DNA of 64,000 nt. Origin: Armatimonadota bacterium (GTDB lineage: Bacteria > Armatimonadota > Hebobacteria > CAIYQO01). The position numbers were made by a program, and so were the translations under genes. The notes beneath the pieces are model-generated. The model did not search any database. It saw only the letters and a list, made by a program, of their open reading frames with translations, and was not told where the DNA came from. Each line of letters opens with the position of its first letter. Position 1 is the stretch's first letter. The stretch lies in assembly GCA_029553475.1 (NCBI GenBank), contig JAKPKV010000078.1:1-64000 (forward strand), written 5' to 3'. Below, one piece after another: positions 1 through 8,982 of the stretch.

Positions 1-354
1 GATCATGTCGAACAGGCCGTCGTGATTGAGATCGTTGACGCAGAGGATCTGGTTGTGCTCGGTGGTCTGTGGCTCCGTCTCGGTAAGATTGATCGGATAC
101 CCCACGGCAAAACCGAAGCGCGGTGCAATCGCCGTGCCCGCGTTGAGATGTACGGTCATGCTGTGCATCCCCGTATTCGCCAGGAAGATGTCCAGCAGCC
201 CGTCGCCGTCGAAGTCCATCAAGTCGAAGGCGCAGTCATACTTGAGCTGCGGGCCGGGCAGCATCTCGCCGTAGAGCGAGAAACGCGCCATTTCCTGGGC
301 GGCCCCCCCCGCCGCGAGCAGCCAGAACGCACCGACGATCAATAACCAGCGCAT
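1..354 (-). CDS. Secreted FG-GAP/VCBS-repeat protein, 3' end cut off by window edge
   Basis: Only the first 118 codons lie in the window; the frame is open to base 1. The start ATG is preceded by an AAGGGGG ribosome binding site. Residues 1-19 form a signal peptide (MRWLLIVGAFWLLAAGGAA followed by Q). Two calcium-binding type motifs follow: DFDGDGLLDIF and, near the cut, DLNHDGLFDM. Such DxDxDG loops mark blades of FG-GAP/VCBS beta-propellers, which usually bind carbohydrate or other ligands outside the cell. It lies just downstream of the GH36-like gene on the same strand with an 18-base gap, so probably in the same transcript. The rest of the protein and any catalytic domain are not visible. 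Confidence 0.75.
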   Translation of the reverse strand, partial: MRWLLIVGAFWLLAAGGAAQEMARFSLYGEMLPGPQLKYDCAFDLMDFDGDGLLDIFLANTGMHSMTVHLNAGTAIAPRFGFAVGYPINLTETEPQTTEHNQILCVNDLNHDGLFDMI

Positions 355-372
355 GCCGTACCCCCTTTCGCG

Positions 373-2523
373 TCAGACCATGCGATACACCGCCATCCTC
401 TTTGCCCGCAGCGTGCCGTCAATCAGCGGCGCGGGCGTTTCCCCCTCGGCGGTCACCTCGAATACTTTCGTACCCGCGGTGACGGGGTGCGTGAAGGCAC
501 GGAAGGCGAAGAGCAGTTGCTGCTCCTCCCCCGTCCAGAGCACGCCGTGATCCTTCGGCAGTATGGCGCGATGCCCGGTGACGGGGGCGATGCGCGCGTG
601 CAGTTGATTGAACGCTTTCAGCCAGCCGCGCCACATTTCGCATGGCCCCTCGTGCTGGGTGAAGCCGAAGCGCCCGCCGGCGGCGACGGCGCGGAAGGCG
701 AATTCGCGCGCCAGCTTCTCGCGTCCCGGCCAGAGCCGCTGCCCGATGCCCATGTTGAGGCCGATCATCATGTCTTCCTGCCCGATCCACCAGTCCAGCG
801 CGTTCTGGTACCGGCCGGAATGCTCCGTCACCGTCTCCGGCAGCAGATTCATGCCGAAATGGCCCACGCCAAACGGCCCCAGCCCCTCGATGGTCATCGT
901 CTTCAGCCCGACACCTTGCAGGCGGCGCACCAGCGACTCAAACGCCGCCTGCTGCCCCTCGCGCCGCGGATCGTTATAGGCCACCGGCAGGAAGGTCATA
1001 TTGCCGTAGGAATCGTGGAAGAAGCCGTCAATGCCGGTGGCCTCGTAGACCGCCTTCAGCTTCTGGAACTCCCACTCCAGGCAGGCGGGATTGGCCAGAT
1101 TCATGGTGATGATCTGCTGGTGCCCGTAGCCGCCGCCGTTCGCCAGCCCGTCGCGGGCGATCATCATGAAGTCAGGACGCTCTTTGTAAATCGGCGCGCG
1201 CAGGCTGAGATGCGTGGCCCACCAGAGCTGCACGGCGATGCCCAGCGCATGCGCGCGCGCCGTGAAGCGTGCCACCGCCTCCGGCCCACCCCACAGCGGG
1301 TCAATAATCCGGTCGCGCACGCAGCAAATGCTGCCCACCATCAACCCGCCGTGCATCCCGGTCTGCTGTTTGTATTTGAAGCGGTCCAGCGTGTAGTCGC
1401 TCTGCCACAGCGAATGCATGCAGATTTCCCTCACGCCCATCTCCGCCCAGCGCGGCAGCAGCTCCGCCGCCATGTAGTCCAGCGTGTCGGGGCGCGGCAT
1501 CCAGGTATTGCCCAACCGTACCTTGTCCTTGGAAAACTGCGGGATCCACACCCGCGGCAGCACCGGCGAGGGGGCGATGCCGGCGCGTTCGCGCTCGCGG
1601 GCATAGACGAACTCGCGGGCGTGCCACCAGGCGTTGCGCTGCGTGTCGCGCGCCAGCGCCTGCGCCGTGGGATGGAAAAGGATGTGCTTGGGAAAAGTGC
1701 TGAACTCGGCGGAGAGCGGCCGGCGCAGCTCGTCCAGCACGTGCAGCAGGTCTTCGTCGGCCTCCTTCTGCACGATGGTGTAGACTTCCATCACCGGATC
1801 GAAGTAGTTGAAGAGCATGCCGCGGTCGTGCGCGAGGAAATCGAAGGCTTGCAGCGTGCCGATGCGCGGCAGGCGCTGCATGGAGACGCGCGCCGGCTTG
1901 CCCATCACCCCGCGCATCTCCGCGCCGTAGTAGTTGCAGGCGGTGGTGAAGTACTCCGCCCTGCGCAGCTCGGTCACCGGCGGATTCACCTGCCCTTGCA
2001 GCAGCAGCGTGTTGCCGTCCACGTGCCCGCCGATCTCCCAGGTGGCGTCGTCGAAGAGGCGATAGATCTGTCGCCCGTCGTCGCTGGCGAAATGGTAGCG
2101 CACGGAAAAGCCGGAGTATTCCCGCCCATCCAGCTCCAGCCTGCTCGGCGCCAACTCCCAGGCGAAACGATCGAGCAGCGGCGCGTCGGATGTCGGCAGC
2201 GTGAGGATATCGCACAGGTATTCATCCTGCTCCTCCCGGATATAGCCCGCTATCCCCACCGCCTCGGTCTCCACCCGCACCGCGCCGTCGCCCGTTTCAA
2301 CCGTATCGCGCAGGCGGAAGGCCGCGTAGTGCACGCCTTCCGGGGTGATGATCACCGGCCGCCAGAGTTTCGCGGGATTGCGCAGCGGCACGCCGCCTAC
2401 CGCGACATCGCGAATGCCGAGCACGTGGTCGCCGTCAAGGGCGAAAACGACCTCGGCGCCATTGGGCCAGCACAGGCGCAGCGCGCCGGCGTCACGGGTG
2501 ATGGTTACCGTGGCTGTGAGCAT
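373..2523 (-). CDS. Alpha-galactosidase-like glycoside hydrolase (GH36/clan GH-D type TIM barrel)
   Basis: 716 aa, no signal peptide, so likely cytoplasmic. An N-terminal beta-rich half is followed by a TIM barrel with segments typical of GH36/GH27-like enzymes: a barrel strand around 'GVREICMHSLW', 'GIAVQLWWATHLS' and 'ATGIDGFFHDSYGN', where the Asp residues of GIDGFFHDS are candidates for the nucleophile. A small C-terminal beta domain follows. The start was placed at the ATG with GAGGAGA six bases upstream; an in-frame ATG 33 bases earlier lacks a ribosome binding site. It is followed by the secreted FG-GAP gene and preceded by an amidohydrolase on the same strand. Substrate unknown; the family call rests on general fold features, not on a full motif set. 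Confidence 0.65.
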   Translation of the reverse strand: MLTATVTITRDAGALRLCWPNGAEVVFALDGDHVLGIRDVAVGGVPLRNPAKLWRPVIITPEGVHYAAFRLRDTVETGDGAVRVETEAVGIAGYIREEQDEYLCDILTLPTSDAPLLDRFAWELAPSRLELDGREYSGFSVRYHFASDDGRQIYRLFDDATWEIGGHVDGNTLLLQGQVNPPVTELRRAEYFTTACNYYGAEMRGVMGKPARVSMQRLPRIGTLQAFDFLAHDRGMLFNYFDPVMEVYTIVQKEADEDLLHVLDELRRPLSAEFSTFPKHILFHPTAQALARDTQRNAWWHAREFVYARERERAGIAPSPVLPRVWIPQFSKDKVRLGNTWMPRPDTLDYMAAELLPRWAEMGVREICMHSLWQSDYTLDRFKYKQQTGMHGGLMVGSICCVRDRIIDPLWGGPEAVARFTARAHALGIAVQLWWATHLSLRAPIYKERPDFMMIARDGLANGGGYGHQQIITMNLANPACLEWEFQKLKAVYEATGIDGFFHDSYGNMTFLPVAYNDPRREGQQAAFESLVRRLQGVGLKTMTIEGLGPFGVGHFGMNLLPETVTEHSGRYQNALDWWIGQEDMMIGLNMGIGQRLWPGREKLAREFAFRAVAAGGRFGFTQHEGPCEMWRGWLKAFNQLHARIAPVTGHRAILPKDHGVLWTGEEQQLLFAFRAFTHPVTAGTKVFEVTAEGETPAPLIDGTLRAKRMAVYRMV

Positions 2524-2624
2524 GCATCTCTCCTCAATATCGGCATAGTCCGGCATTCCCGCACACTATATCATGCGCATGAATAACCGGCAAGAGTTTC
2601 CCATGCCATGCTGTCGAATGGCCG

Positions 2625-3506
2625 TCACGCGGTGACTTCCGCGTTCAGCGGCACCAATCGCAGGGCGTTTTCCCGTACGATCTTCGCCAAAACCGCCTCC
2701 GGCAGGTCGCAACTGACCAGGAAGCGGTAGAGCGCGTCGTCGAAATAATCGCGCCCGAAGAGACAGCGGTCCTGATACGTCAGCAAAAACGCCTTCCCCG
2801 CCTCCGGGTCGCGCGCGATGGCGCCCAGCCCGCTGCCGGCGGAGAGATCGCAGTAGAGATTGGGATAGCGATCGAGGTAGGCTTGCAGCCGCCCGCCCGG
2901 CGCCACCGGCCCCCGCGGGTAATAGCCGGCGTCGCTGTCCGCGTCACCGCTGATTTCGCGCCAGAATCCCGGCGCATGCCCGATGAAGATCGTCCGCGGA
3001 CAGCGCTCCAGCGCCCGCGCCAGGTTCTCCCAGTCGCAGCAGTACCAGTAGCCGGGGTCTTTTCCCCGCGCATACCGGGGCAGCGGCACGTCCATGTGAA
3101 AGATGACCGGCAGGCCCGCCTCGCCGCAGTAATGGAACAGCTCCAGCGCGTGAGGATCGTCCAGCATCACCCGGCACTTCAACTCGCCGCACACGCGCAC
3201 GCCCAGATACTGCACCGCTCCCTGCAGCCGTTTCAACGCCCCCGGCCGACGCGGGTCCGGCGCGTAGCCGGGGATGAAGCGGTCGGGGAACTGCTCCACC
3301 GCCTCCACCACATGCGCGAACGGCAGTTGCAGATGCCCCGGCCAGAAGATGTCGCCATACAGATTCAGGTCCATCTCCTCCGGCGCGCACTCCCAGGAGA
3401 GCAGCCACATGCGCGCGATGCCGTGCGCATCCATATTCTCCACCAGCTTCGCCGGGGTATACCCGTACCATTTCACGTGCCCGTGGCAATCAATGATGCC
3501 GCCCAT
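2625..3506 (-). CDS. Amidohydrolase 2 family TIM-barrel hydrolase
   Basis: 293 aa. The N-terminal metal-binding motif is IDCHGH (residues 5-10), later GHAPGFW gives the conserved His, and the C-terminal FGRDYF supplies the barrel-end Asp. These are the ligands of the metal-dependent amidohydrolase/decarboxylase family that includes 2-pyrone-4,6-dicarboxylate lactonase. It shares the stretches 'GHA..FW.EISGD', 'YPNLY.D.SAGSG' and 'RDP..G..FL...QD' with the protein at 51531-52364, so the two are paralogues. It sits on the same strand as the neighbouring glycosidases, suggesting it works on a sugar-derived lactone or acid, which is inference. Confidence 0.8.
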   Translation of the reverse strand: MGGIIDCHGHVKWYGYTPAKLVENMDAHGIARMWLLSWECAPEEMDLNLYGDIFWPGHLQLPFAHVVEAVEQFPDRFIPGYAPDPRRPGALKRLQGAVQYLGVRVCGELKCRVMLDDPHALELFHYCGEAGLPVIFHMDVPLPRYARGKDPGYWYCCDWENLARALERCPRTIFIGHAPGFWREISGDADSDAGYYPRGPVAPGGRLQAYLDRYPNLYCDLSAGSGLGAIARDPEAGKAFLLTYQDRCLFGRDYFDDALYRFLVSCDLPEAVLAKIVRENALRLVPLNAEVTA

Positions 3507-3560
3507 CGCCTCCCCCTTCCCGCGCCGCTCCTCTACTTATGCAACGCGCGGCGCCATTCT

Positions 3561-3581
3561 CCTCCCGGGATTCGCGGGAGG
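3561..3581. other. Intergenic hairpin
   Basis: CCTCCCG and CGGGAGG pair across a 7-base loop in the 275-base gap between the GH130 and amidohydrolase genes. There is no T-tract on either side, so it is at best a weak terminator or an RNA-stability hairpin. I see no gene in the rest of this gap. Confidence 0.4.
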
Positions 3582-3781
3582 ACATTCCCGGCCCGCCGCG
3601 GGGGAAAAGGGATATGCCTGGCGCCGAAGGAGCCGCCGGGGGGCGCGAAGGATCGCCCGCGCGTCGAAGTAGCGCAGGATACCGGCGACCTGACCGAGGG
3701 ACAGCCGAGAGACCGGCGTCGTCCGTGCGCGGCGCGCGCGTGCCGACCGCCCGCGGCGTCTGCCGCCCCCCACCCCGGCCT

Positions 3782-4747
3782 TCACGCCATCATCCCCTTC
3801 GATCGCCCGATGGCATGTAAGAAGTCGTGCTCACGAGTGAAATCCAGCAGGTCGCGCACGTTCGCGATGGCGAGGGCGATGACGGTGTCGGCGGCGCCGT
3901 AATACATCCACACCTCGTCGCCGCGCAGGAGGGCGCCGCAGGTGTAGACGACGTTCGGCACCAACCCGCGCTGCTCGTAATCCACCTCCGGGGCGAAAAC
4001 CCAACGCGCGGCACGGGCGACGACTTTCCGGGGATCGTCGCGCTCCAGCAGCGCCAGCCCCAGGCGATAGACGGGATGGTTCCCCATCTCCTTCGCGCCG
4101 TGGTAGATGAGCAGCCAGCCCTCGTCGGTGGGCAGCGGCGGCGCCCCCACGCCCACCCGCAGGCCGTCCCACCACGGCCCGGCGCGCTCCGGCAGCAGCA
4201 CGCCGTGCCCGCCCCAGCGGTGCAGGTCGTGATGCGAGCAGGCGAACCAGATGTGCTCCTGCCCGCCCGTCACCGGCCGGTGCAGCAGAATCCAACTCTC
4301 CCCCACGCGCTCCGGGAAGATGGTGGCGTCTTTATTCGTCGGGGAGAGCACCACGCCCAGCCGCTGCGCCGTCTCAAAATCGCCGGTTATCGCCAGCGCC
4401 ACCGCCGGCCCGTAGCGGGAATACGCCGTGTAGGCGATGATCCACTCCCGCGGCCCGATCTGCGTCACCCGCGCATCCTCGCATCCCCACTCCTCGAACG
4501 GGTGCCCCGGCAGGTCCGGCTCCAGCAGCGGCGCTTTCTCCACCCGCCAGCCGTCCACCCCGTTCGGACTGCGCGCGACGCGAATGTGCGATAAGCCGTT
4601 CGGGTCTTCCACCCGCAGCAGCAGCACTACCTCCCCATCCATCTCCGCCACGCCGGGGTTCAGCACCCCGTTGCACTGCACCGGCACGTCCGCCGGCGTC
4701 AATAGCGGCCGGTCGCCATACCGCATGAACACGCGCGAATGCTGCAT
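3782..4747 (-). CDS. GH130 family beta-mannosyl (1,4- or 1,2-) phosphorylase-like protein
   Basis: 321 aa, the usual length of the family. The start is the ATG behind GGGAGGTAGAGG; the open frame upstream has no coding character. It reads as a five-bladed propeller: N-terminal 'RYGDRPLLTPADV' and 'NGVLNPG', then GCEDARVTQIG around residues 88-98, whose Asp91 corresponds to the GH130 catalytic acid motif EDPR, and 'PTNKDATIFPE'. The C-terminus has 'YYGAADTVIALA', also typical. GH130 enzymes phosphorolyse or hydrolyse beta-mannosides in the cytoplasm. With the GH2 beta-mannosidase at 11508-14057 it points to use of mannan or mannose-containing glycans. It is divergent from the response regulator at 4971. 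Confidence 0.85.
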   Translation of the reverse strand: MQHSRVFMRYGDRPLLTPADVPVQCNGVLNPGVAEMDGEVVLLLRVEDPNGLSHIRVARSPNGVDGWRVEKAPLLEPDLPGHPFEEWGCEDARVTQIGPREWIIAYTAYSRYGPAVALAITGDFETAQRLGVVLSPTNKDATIFPERVGESWILLHRPVTGGQEHIWFACSHHDLHRWGGHGVLLPERAGPWWDGLRVGVGAPPLPTDEGWLLIYHGAKEMGNHPVYRLGLALLERDDPRKVVARAARWVFAPEVDYEQRGLVPNVVYTCGALLRGDEVWMYYGAADTVIALAIANVRDLLDFTREHDFLHAIGRSKGMMA

Positions 4748-4970
4748 GCCTCTACCTCCCGCCCGGCACTCAGCATACCGACCCCACGGCACGACGTGTG
4801 GCACAATCGCGCGGCACGCCTTCCTCCCTCCGCCGGCTTGATACGACAACCGCCCATCCCGTGCGCGAAAACTCCCGCCGGGAGCGTATATCACAGTACG
4901 ATCGGCGGACACTGCGGAAGATTTGCCACGCGGCCGCCGGGGGTATACCATCGGAGGGAGCACGGGACCC

Positions 4971-5366
4971 ATGCATCACGCGGGACACATTCTCATTGTT
5001 GAGGACGATGCGGATCAGATGCAGCTCTACACCATGGCGCTGGCGGCGGCCGGCTACCGCTACGTCACGGCTGAAGACGCCGAGACCGCGCTGATTCACC
5101 TCGCCGCTGCGCGGTTTGATCTGCTCCTCACCGACCTCATGCTCCCGGGCATTCACGGCGACGCGCTCATCAACGCGGCGCGCGACCGCTTCCCCGAGGT
5201 GAAGACGATCCTGATGAGCAACCGCGACAACGTCCGGGACATCGCCATCGCCTGCGGCGCCGACGCCTGTCTGCCCAAAGGCGACCTGAAGCGCATGGTC
5301 GCCCTCGTCGGCATGGTGCTGCGCGGCGACGCGGGGAAATCCGCCGGCGGCGACGGACACCGGTAG
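4971..5366 (+). CDS. Single-domain response regulator (CheY-like receiver)
   Basis: 131 aa, a receiver domain alone. Acidic pair Asp12/Asp13 in LIVEDDAD, phosphoacceptor Asp55 in LLLTDLMLPG, switch Ser83 in TILMSN and Lys103 in CLPKGD are all present, so it should be phosphorylatable. There is no output domain and no histidine kinase in the window, so it must act by protein contact or as a phosphate sink for an unlinked kinase. The start at 4971 agrees with a GGAGGG site about 12 bases upstream; an earlier in-frame ATG overlaps the region upstream of the divergent GH130 gene. It is the only plus-strand gene in the first 21 kb. Confidence 0.88.
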   Translation: MHHAGHILIVEDDADQMQLYTMALAAAGYRYVTAEDAETALIHLAAARFDLLLTDLMLPGIHGDALINAARDRFPEVKTILMSNRDNVRDIAIACGADACLPKGDLKRMVALVGMVLRGDAGKSAGGDGHR

Positions 5367-5430
5367 GAGTCCGCCGGGACGCGGCCGGTGACGTTCACCA
5401 TCGCGCATGCGCCTCACCGGCGGGGCGGCG

Positions 5431-7413
5431 TCAGCCATCTCCATCCATCGCCAGCACCTGCTGCTTCGCCGGGTAAAATGGCGAACCGACGAACTCCGGC
5501 CGGAAGACCAGCCGCCGCTGGCGCACCGTGCGCCCATCCGGGAATAGCGTCGTCAGCGCCGGGTCCATGCCGGTGGCGCTGAAGAAGGTCGGCGTCTCCA
5601 GCATCCCGTCCACCGCCATGAAGCGCACCCCTTCGGGATCCACGGAATCCACGATCTGCAGCTCACCGTGCCGGCCCGCATAGCGGGCATTGCGATAGAA
5701 GCAGCGATAACACGCCCAGCGCGCCGCCAGGCACTCCGCCCGAAATTGCGCGAAGGAGCACTCCTCCGCCGACGCCATCTCCACCACGCAGGCCACGTCG
5801 AGACTCGCGCGGAACTCCGGCGTCACCCGCGTCGGCATCCCCTCCAGCGCCGGCACCTCGACGCGCAGGTAGCCGTCCTTGATCGCCCGGCGCACCGGCA
5901 GCGCGCGCTCGTGCAGCACCCCGGCCGCGCGGATGCCGACAAAAACGTCGCCACAGCGCAGGAAATGCCAATCCGCCGCCGTGGCCTCGCCTGCCCACGC
6001 GGTCAACGGCACCGCATTCACGAACATCTCCTCCGGCAGCGCGCCGAAGATGCTGGCGATGATCACGAACCGTAGCTCCGCGATCTCCGTGTCGTAGAGC
6101 GAGGTGCCCAGGTGCCCGACCACCATCGCGCTGCCCGCGTCCTGGACCGTATGCCACTGGCCGCAGTCATTCACGTGCGTGGTGGGGGTGACGGTATGGT
6201 TATAGGATGGCTCCAGCGCGCCCCAATCCTTCCCGCCGCTGTGCAGGTAATGCCACAGTGCCACGCGCTGCCGCCAATCCGTCGGATCATCGCCGCGCAG
6301 CAGCGTGCCGCGCAGCGTGACGTGATGCCCCGCCTGCCCGGCCCACATCTCGCCCGACGCCGTGCCCAACGACCAGCGCGGCATGGCGTACATGCGCGTC
6401 TGGAACGCCCCCGTCTTGCCGGAATCCATGGTGGCCCGCACGGCATAGGGGTAGGCCCGCGACGCGCGCGCAAACTCCACGATCTCCCGTCGCACTTCCG
6501 TGAAGTCCGCGGCGAAACACTCGACAAACTGCGCGGTGAGGAAGGCGTTGTCCGGGCCGTGATGCAGCGGCCCGCCGTAGGCGTCGCCAGCGAGCATGGC
6601 GATGGGATCGAGGCAGTTGGGGTAGCCCCAATACCACATCAGCGCGTTCTGCGTGCTTAACTGGATGGTGTAGTCGGGCAGATACGCCCGTGACGACGAC
6701 CCGGCGGGGCCGCCGATCTCCGGGTGCCAGTGCGCGACCATGTCCAGCAGGGCGCGGTTGGCGCAGGCTTTCGCCATCTCCCGCGCCTCCGCCGTCCGCG
6801 CCATTTCCGCGATATCCATCAACGCGACCAGCGTAATCGGCGTATAGGTGCTGCTGTTATACTCCGCCAGCAGCCCCCGCCGCTGGAAATGCGCGCACAG
6901 TCCCTCCAGGAAGAAGAGGCCGTGATCGAGCATGGCCGCATTGTCGAGCACCTCGCCCGCGAAGATCATCGCCCGCGTCGCCATCGCCGGCATGTTGTCG
7001 TTGAAGCCGTGGAACATGTAGTCATTCGCGCCGCTGCTCGGCACACGCCCATCCCCCGGGTCCACGAAGCGCGCCAGATGCTCCTCTGAGCGTGCGATCA
7101 GCTCAGGCGTCAGGCGCGCCCGCTCGCGCACCAGGTTGGCGGCGATGGACGAGGTGGTGAAGATATTCCACCCGCCCCAGCAGGGGTCGGCGGCATACAC
7201 CGCCAGCGCCAGCTCGCGAATCTCCGCGTCGTTCGCGGCGAGCAGCGCGGGCAGAATCCAGTAAGTAATCCGCCGGTCCGGCTCCACCGACGGCCGATAC
7301 TGCCCCGCGGGCGTGAAAAACCCCCGTGCGCGCGACTGCACGTAGCGGTAATACGCGTCTCTGCGCGCCCGCATCGTCTGCCGATCGAAGACGGTATGTA
7401 ATGCCGTGGTCAT
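5431..7413 (-). CDS. Putative alpha/alpha-toroid carbohydrate-active protein of unknown family
   Basis: 660 aa without a signal peptide. The N-terminal two thirds are helical with aromatic-rich motifs (for example 'DPCWGGWNIFTTSSIAANLV', 'EYNSSTYTPITLVALMDIAEMA'), like the six-hairpin toroids of polysaccharide lyases and glycosidases. A beta-rich C-terminal part follows 'NDCGQWHTVQDAGSAMVVG', which resembles the beta-sandwich of heparinase II/III-type or GH88/GH105-neighbour proteins. I do not recognise a catalytic motif. The start is preceded by GGGAGG. The gene is flanked by the URO-D-like gene upstream and runs convergently with the response regulator. An uronate- or mannan-related lyase or hydrolase is a guess from context. 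Confidence 0.6.
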   Translation of the reverse strand: MTTALHTVFDRQTMRARRDAYYRYVQSRARGFFTPAGQYRPSVEPDRRITYWILPALLAANDAEIRELALAVYAADPCWGGWNIFTTSSIAANLVRERARLTPELIARSEEHLARFVDPGDGRVPSSGANDYMFHGFNDNMPAMATRAMIFAGEVLDNAAMLDHGLFFLEGLCAHFQRRGLLAEYNSSTYTPITLVALMDIAEMARTAEAREMAKACANRALLDMVAHWHPEIGGPAGSSSRAYLPDYTIQLSTQNALMWYWGYPNCLDPIAMLAGDAYGGPLHHGPDNAFLTAQFVECFAADFTEVRREIVEFARASRAYPYAVRATMDSGKTGAFQTRMYAMPRWSLGTASGEMWAGQAGHHVTLRGTLLRGDDPTDWRQRVALWHYLHSGGKDWGALEPSYNHTVTPTTHVNDCGQWHTVQDAGSAMVVGHLGTSLYDTEIAELRFVIIASIFGALPEEMFVNAVPLTAWAGEATAADWHFLRCGDVFVGIRAAGVLHERALPVRRAIKDGYLRVEVPALEGMPTRVTPEFRASLDVACVVEMASAEECSFAQFRAECLAARWACYRCFYRNARYAGRHGELQIVDSVDPEGVRFMAVDGMLETPTFFSATGMDPALTTLFPDGRTVRQRRLVFRPEFVGSPFYPAKQQVLAMDGDG

Positions 7414-7431
7414 TTCGTGCCTCCCGAACGC

Positions 7432-7629
7432 TCACCTCTCCCCCCGGCCCCCTCCCCGCTTAGGGCCATCTGCGTCATGCTAGGGTTCGCGTATCCTTCC
7501 TACTCGTACTCGTGCTCGTACTCATCGGAGCGCGGACATCCTGTCCGCCCATATCCGATTTCGAGTACGAGCGCTGACGCTATGATGACGCGTATGCCGC
7601 TCAGGGGAGGGGGCCGGGGGGAGAGGTGA
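7432..7629. repeat. 26-bp perfect inverted repeat enclosing a mosaic intergenic repeat
   Basis: The arms 7432-7457 (starts TCACCTCTCCCC) and 7604-7629 (ends GGGAGAGGTGA) are perfect reverse complements over 26 bases, 146 bases apart. The interior holds TACTCG-type short repeats (7501-7524), a hairpin GCGGACA/TGTCCGC (about 7532-7548) and a block at 7563-7597 shared with 52441-52474. The right arm supplies the last codons and stop of the URO-D-like gene (SPPGPLP). The element may be a degenerate mobile element or a REP-like palindromic unit; no transposase is present. Confidence 0.8.
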
Positions 7630-8764
7630 ACAGCCCCCCATGATCCCGCGCCCAGCCGGGTATCCGCTCCAGCACCGCCCGCGCTTCCGCCTCGTTGAAG
7701 CGGATTTCTTCCGCGGTATCCGGCTGGTAGAGCACCGTGCAGGGATAGATGAAGAGGCGCTTGCCCGGCTCCCAGCCCTGGAGCACATACGCCAGATACT
7801 CCGCGTAACTATGGAAATTCGTGTCGGTGTTGATATAGGCGTGTGGCGCGATGACGAGATCGGGGAACTCCTCCATCAGCCGCGCGGGGCTGACGCTGGT
7901 GGAGATATCGCAGTTGATGCCGGTCAGTCCGCTGATCTGCTTCAGCGCCGGCAGGCAGGCGTCCTTGATGGTGCAGGAATGCAGAAACAGCCCGCCGAAC
8001 GCCCCGGCGATGCGGCTGTTATACGGCACCACGAACTCTTCATACACCTCCGGCGACACGTTCACCAGGTTGTCATCCGACATCTGGATGCCCGCGCGGC
8101 GCGGATACCACAGCGGCGGCCAGATGCCCGGGCAGGCGTTCGGCCCCGCGGCGTCACGCTGCGCGGTGAAGAAGGCGATGGCGTAATCCGTCACCACGTC
8201 CATCAGCCGGTGCAGCCGTTCCGGCTCATCGTAGGGCATCAGGAAGAAGCGGTCGCTGCCCAGCATCTGCTCCACGGTGGTGAAGGGGCTCTGAAAATCC
8301 ATGATGCGGATCGCCAGCCGCTCATCGGCGTAGGCGGCATACGCGCGCGTCTGCTCCAGCACCCAGCCCAGCTTGCCGGCATCCACCGCGGGCGGCGTCA
8401 GCGCGTCAATCTCCTCCATGCGCGTGATGCACGGCTCCACCCAGTAGACTCCCGACGCCTCCGACTCCGCGCAGCCGAACGCCGTGGCCATCGCGCAGGT
8501 GCCCGCGCCCGTGCTCAACGTCGGCACGAAATCGTCCCCGCCCAGCGGACGACGCCGCAACGCTTCCTGCAGCCGCCACACCGCGAGCTGCCCGTCGCTC
8601 AATCCCGCCGGCGGCGCCGCCTCCGGCACGTCCAGCGGCGCCGGATGCACCAGGCACCCCGGCCGGTCCACCGCCTCACCGCCGAATAACCGCGTCAGAA
8701 ATCCCTTCGCCGCCTCCACCCGCTCCCAGGGGTAGTCCGGCATGGGGATACGTGCCATACTCAT
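7601..8764 (-). CDS. Uroporphyrinogen decarboxylase-like (URO-D) family protein
   Basis: 387 aa. It matches the URO-D/methyltransferase TIM-barrel superfamily by overall plan: 'RFFLMPYDEPERLHRLMDVVTDYAIAFF', 'SDDNLVNVSPEVYEEFVVPYNSRI', 'GGLFLHSCTIKDACLPALKQI'. The LHSC motif corresponds to the barrel His/Cys region seen in corrinoid methyltransferase relatives. True heme-pathway HemE is unlikely, since three such paralogues lie among glycosidases here; a role in demethylation or sugar-derivative metabolism is inferred. The start has AGGAGA upstream. The last about nine residues are encoded by an arm of the inverted repeat at 7432-7629, suggesting the original C-terminus was replaced by the repeat. 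Confidence 0.75.
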   Translation of the reverse strand: MSMARIPMPDYPWERVEAAKGFLTRLFGGEAVDRPGCLVHPAPLDVPEAAPPAGLSDGQLAVWRLQEALRRRPLGGDDFVPTLSTGAGTCAMATAFGCAESEASGVYWVEPCITRMEEIDALTPPAVDAGKLGWVLEQTRAYAAYADERLAIRIMDFQSPFTTVEQMLGSDRFFLMPYDEPERLHRLMDVVTDYAIAFFTAQRDAAGPNACPGIWPPLWYPRRAGIQMSDDNLVNVSPEVYEEFVVPYNSRIAGAFGGLFLHSCTIKDACLPALKQISGLTGINCDISTSVSPARLMEEFPDLVIAPHAYINTDTNFHSYAEYLAYVLQGWEPGKRLFIYPCTVLYQPDTAEEIRFNEAEARAVLERIPGWARDHGGLFTSPPGPLP

Positions 8765-8982
8765 GCTCTCCTAACTTCAACATCCGCGGGTGGATGCCTG
8801 TCGCTTGACGATGAAAATCACCGGTCTTATTCACGGGGTTGAGCGGGCTGGCTAGGCGGGGGTTTCCTCGTCTGGGGCATCGGCTGCGGCATTGGATTCA
8901 CGGATTGAACGGCAGCTAATGTAAAAGTGAGTATCCGCAAGCGAGAGCGAATTGCGCAGGATTCTAGACCATCATGTGACCA
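8765..8982. other. Intergenic region, no gene seen
   Basis: 218 bases between the GH4 gene and the URO-D-like gene, both on the minus strand. It holds only the ribosome binding site of the URO-D-like gene and presumably its promoter; I see no clear -35/-10 pair, hairpin or conserved motif. Confidence 0.5.

Noticed and set aside
487-2586. Long plus-strand open frame opposite the GH36-like gene
   Set aside because: It is the antisense of a well-supported glycosidase gene in high-GC DNA; residues are Arg/His/Gln-rich without domain character and no ribosome binding site. The same holds for the long frames opposite 11508-14057, 14072-17593, 31041-37862 and 45283-47340.
4923-4951. TTGCCA/TACCAT pair as promoter of the response regulator
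   Set aside because: The start of transcription would fall within or after the ribosome binding site, leaving no leader.
7601-8764. HemE function for the URO-D-like genes
   Set aside because: Three divergent paralogues coupled to glycosidases and no other heme genes nearby make a porphyrin role unlikely.
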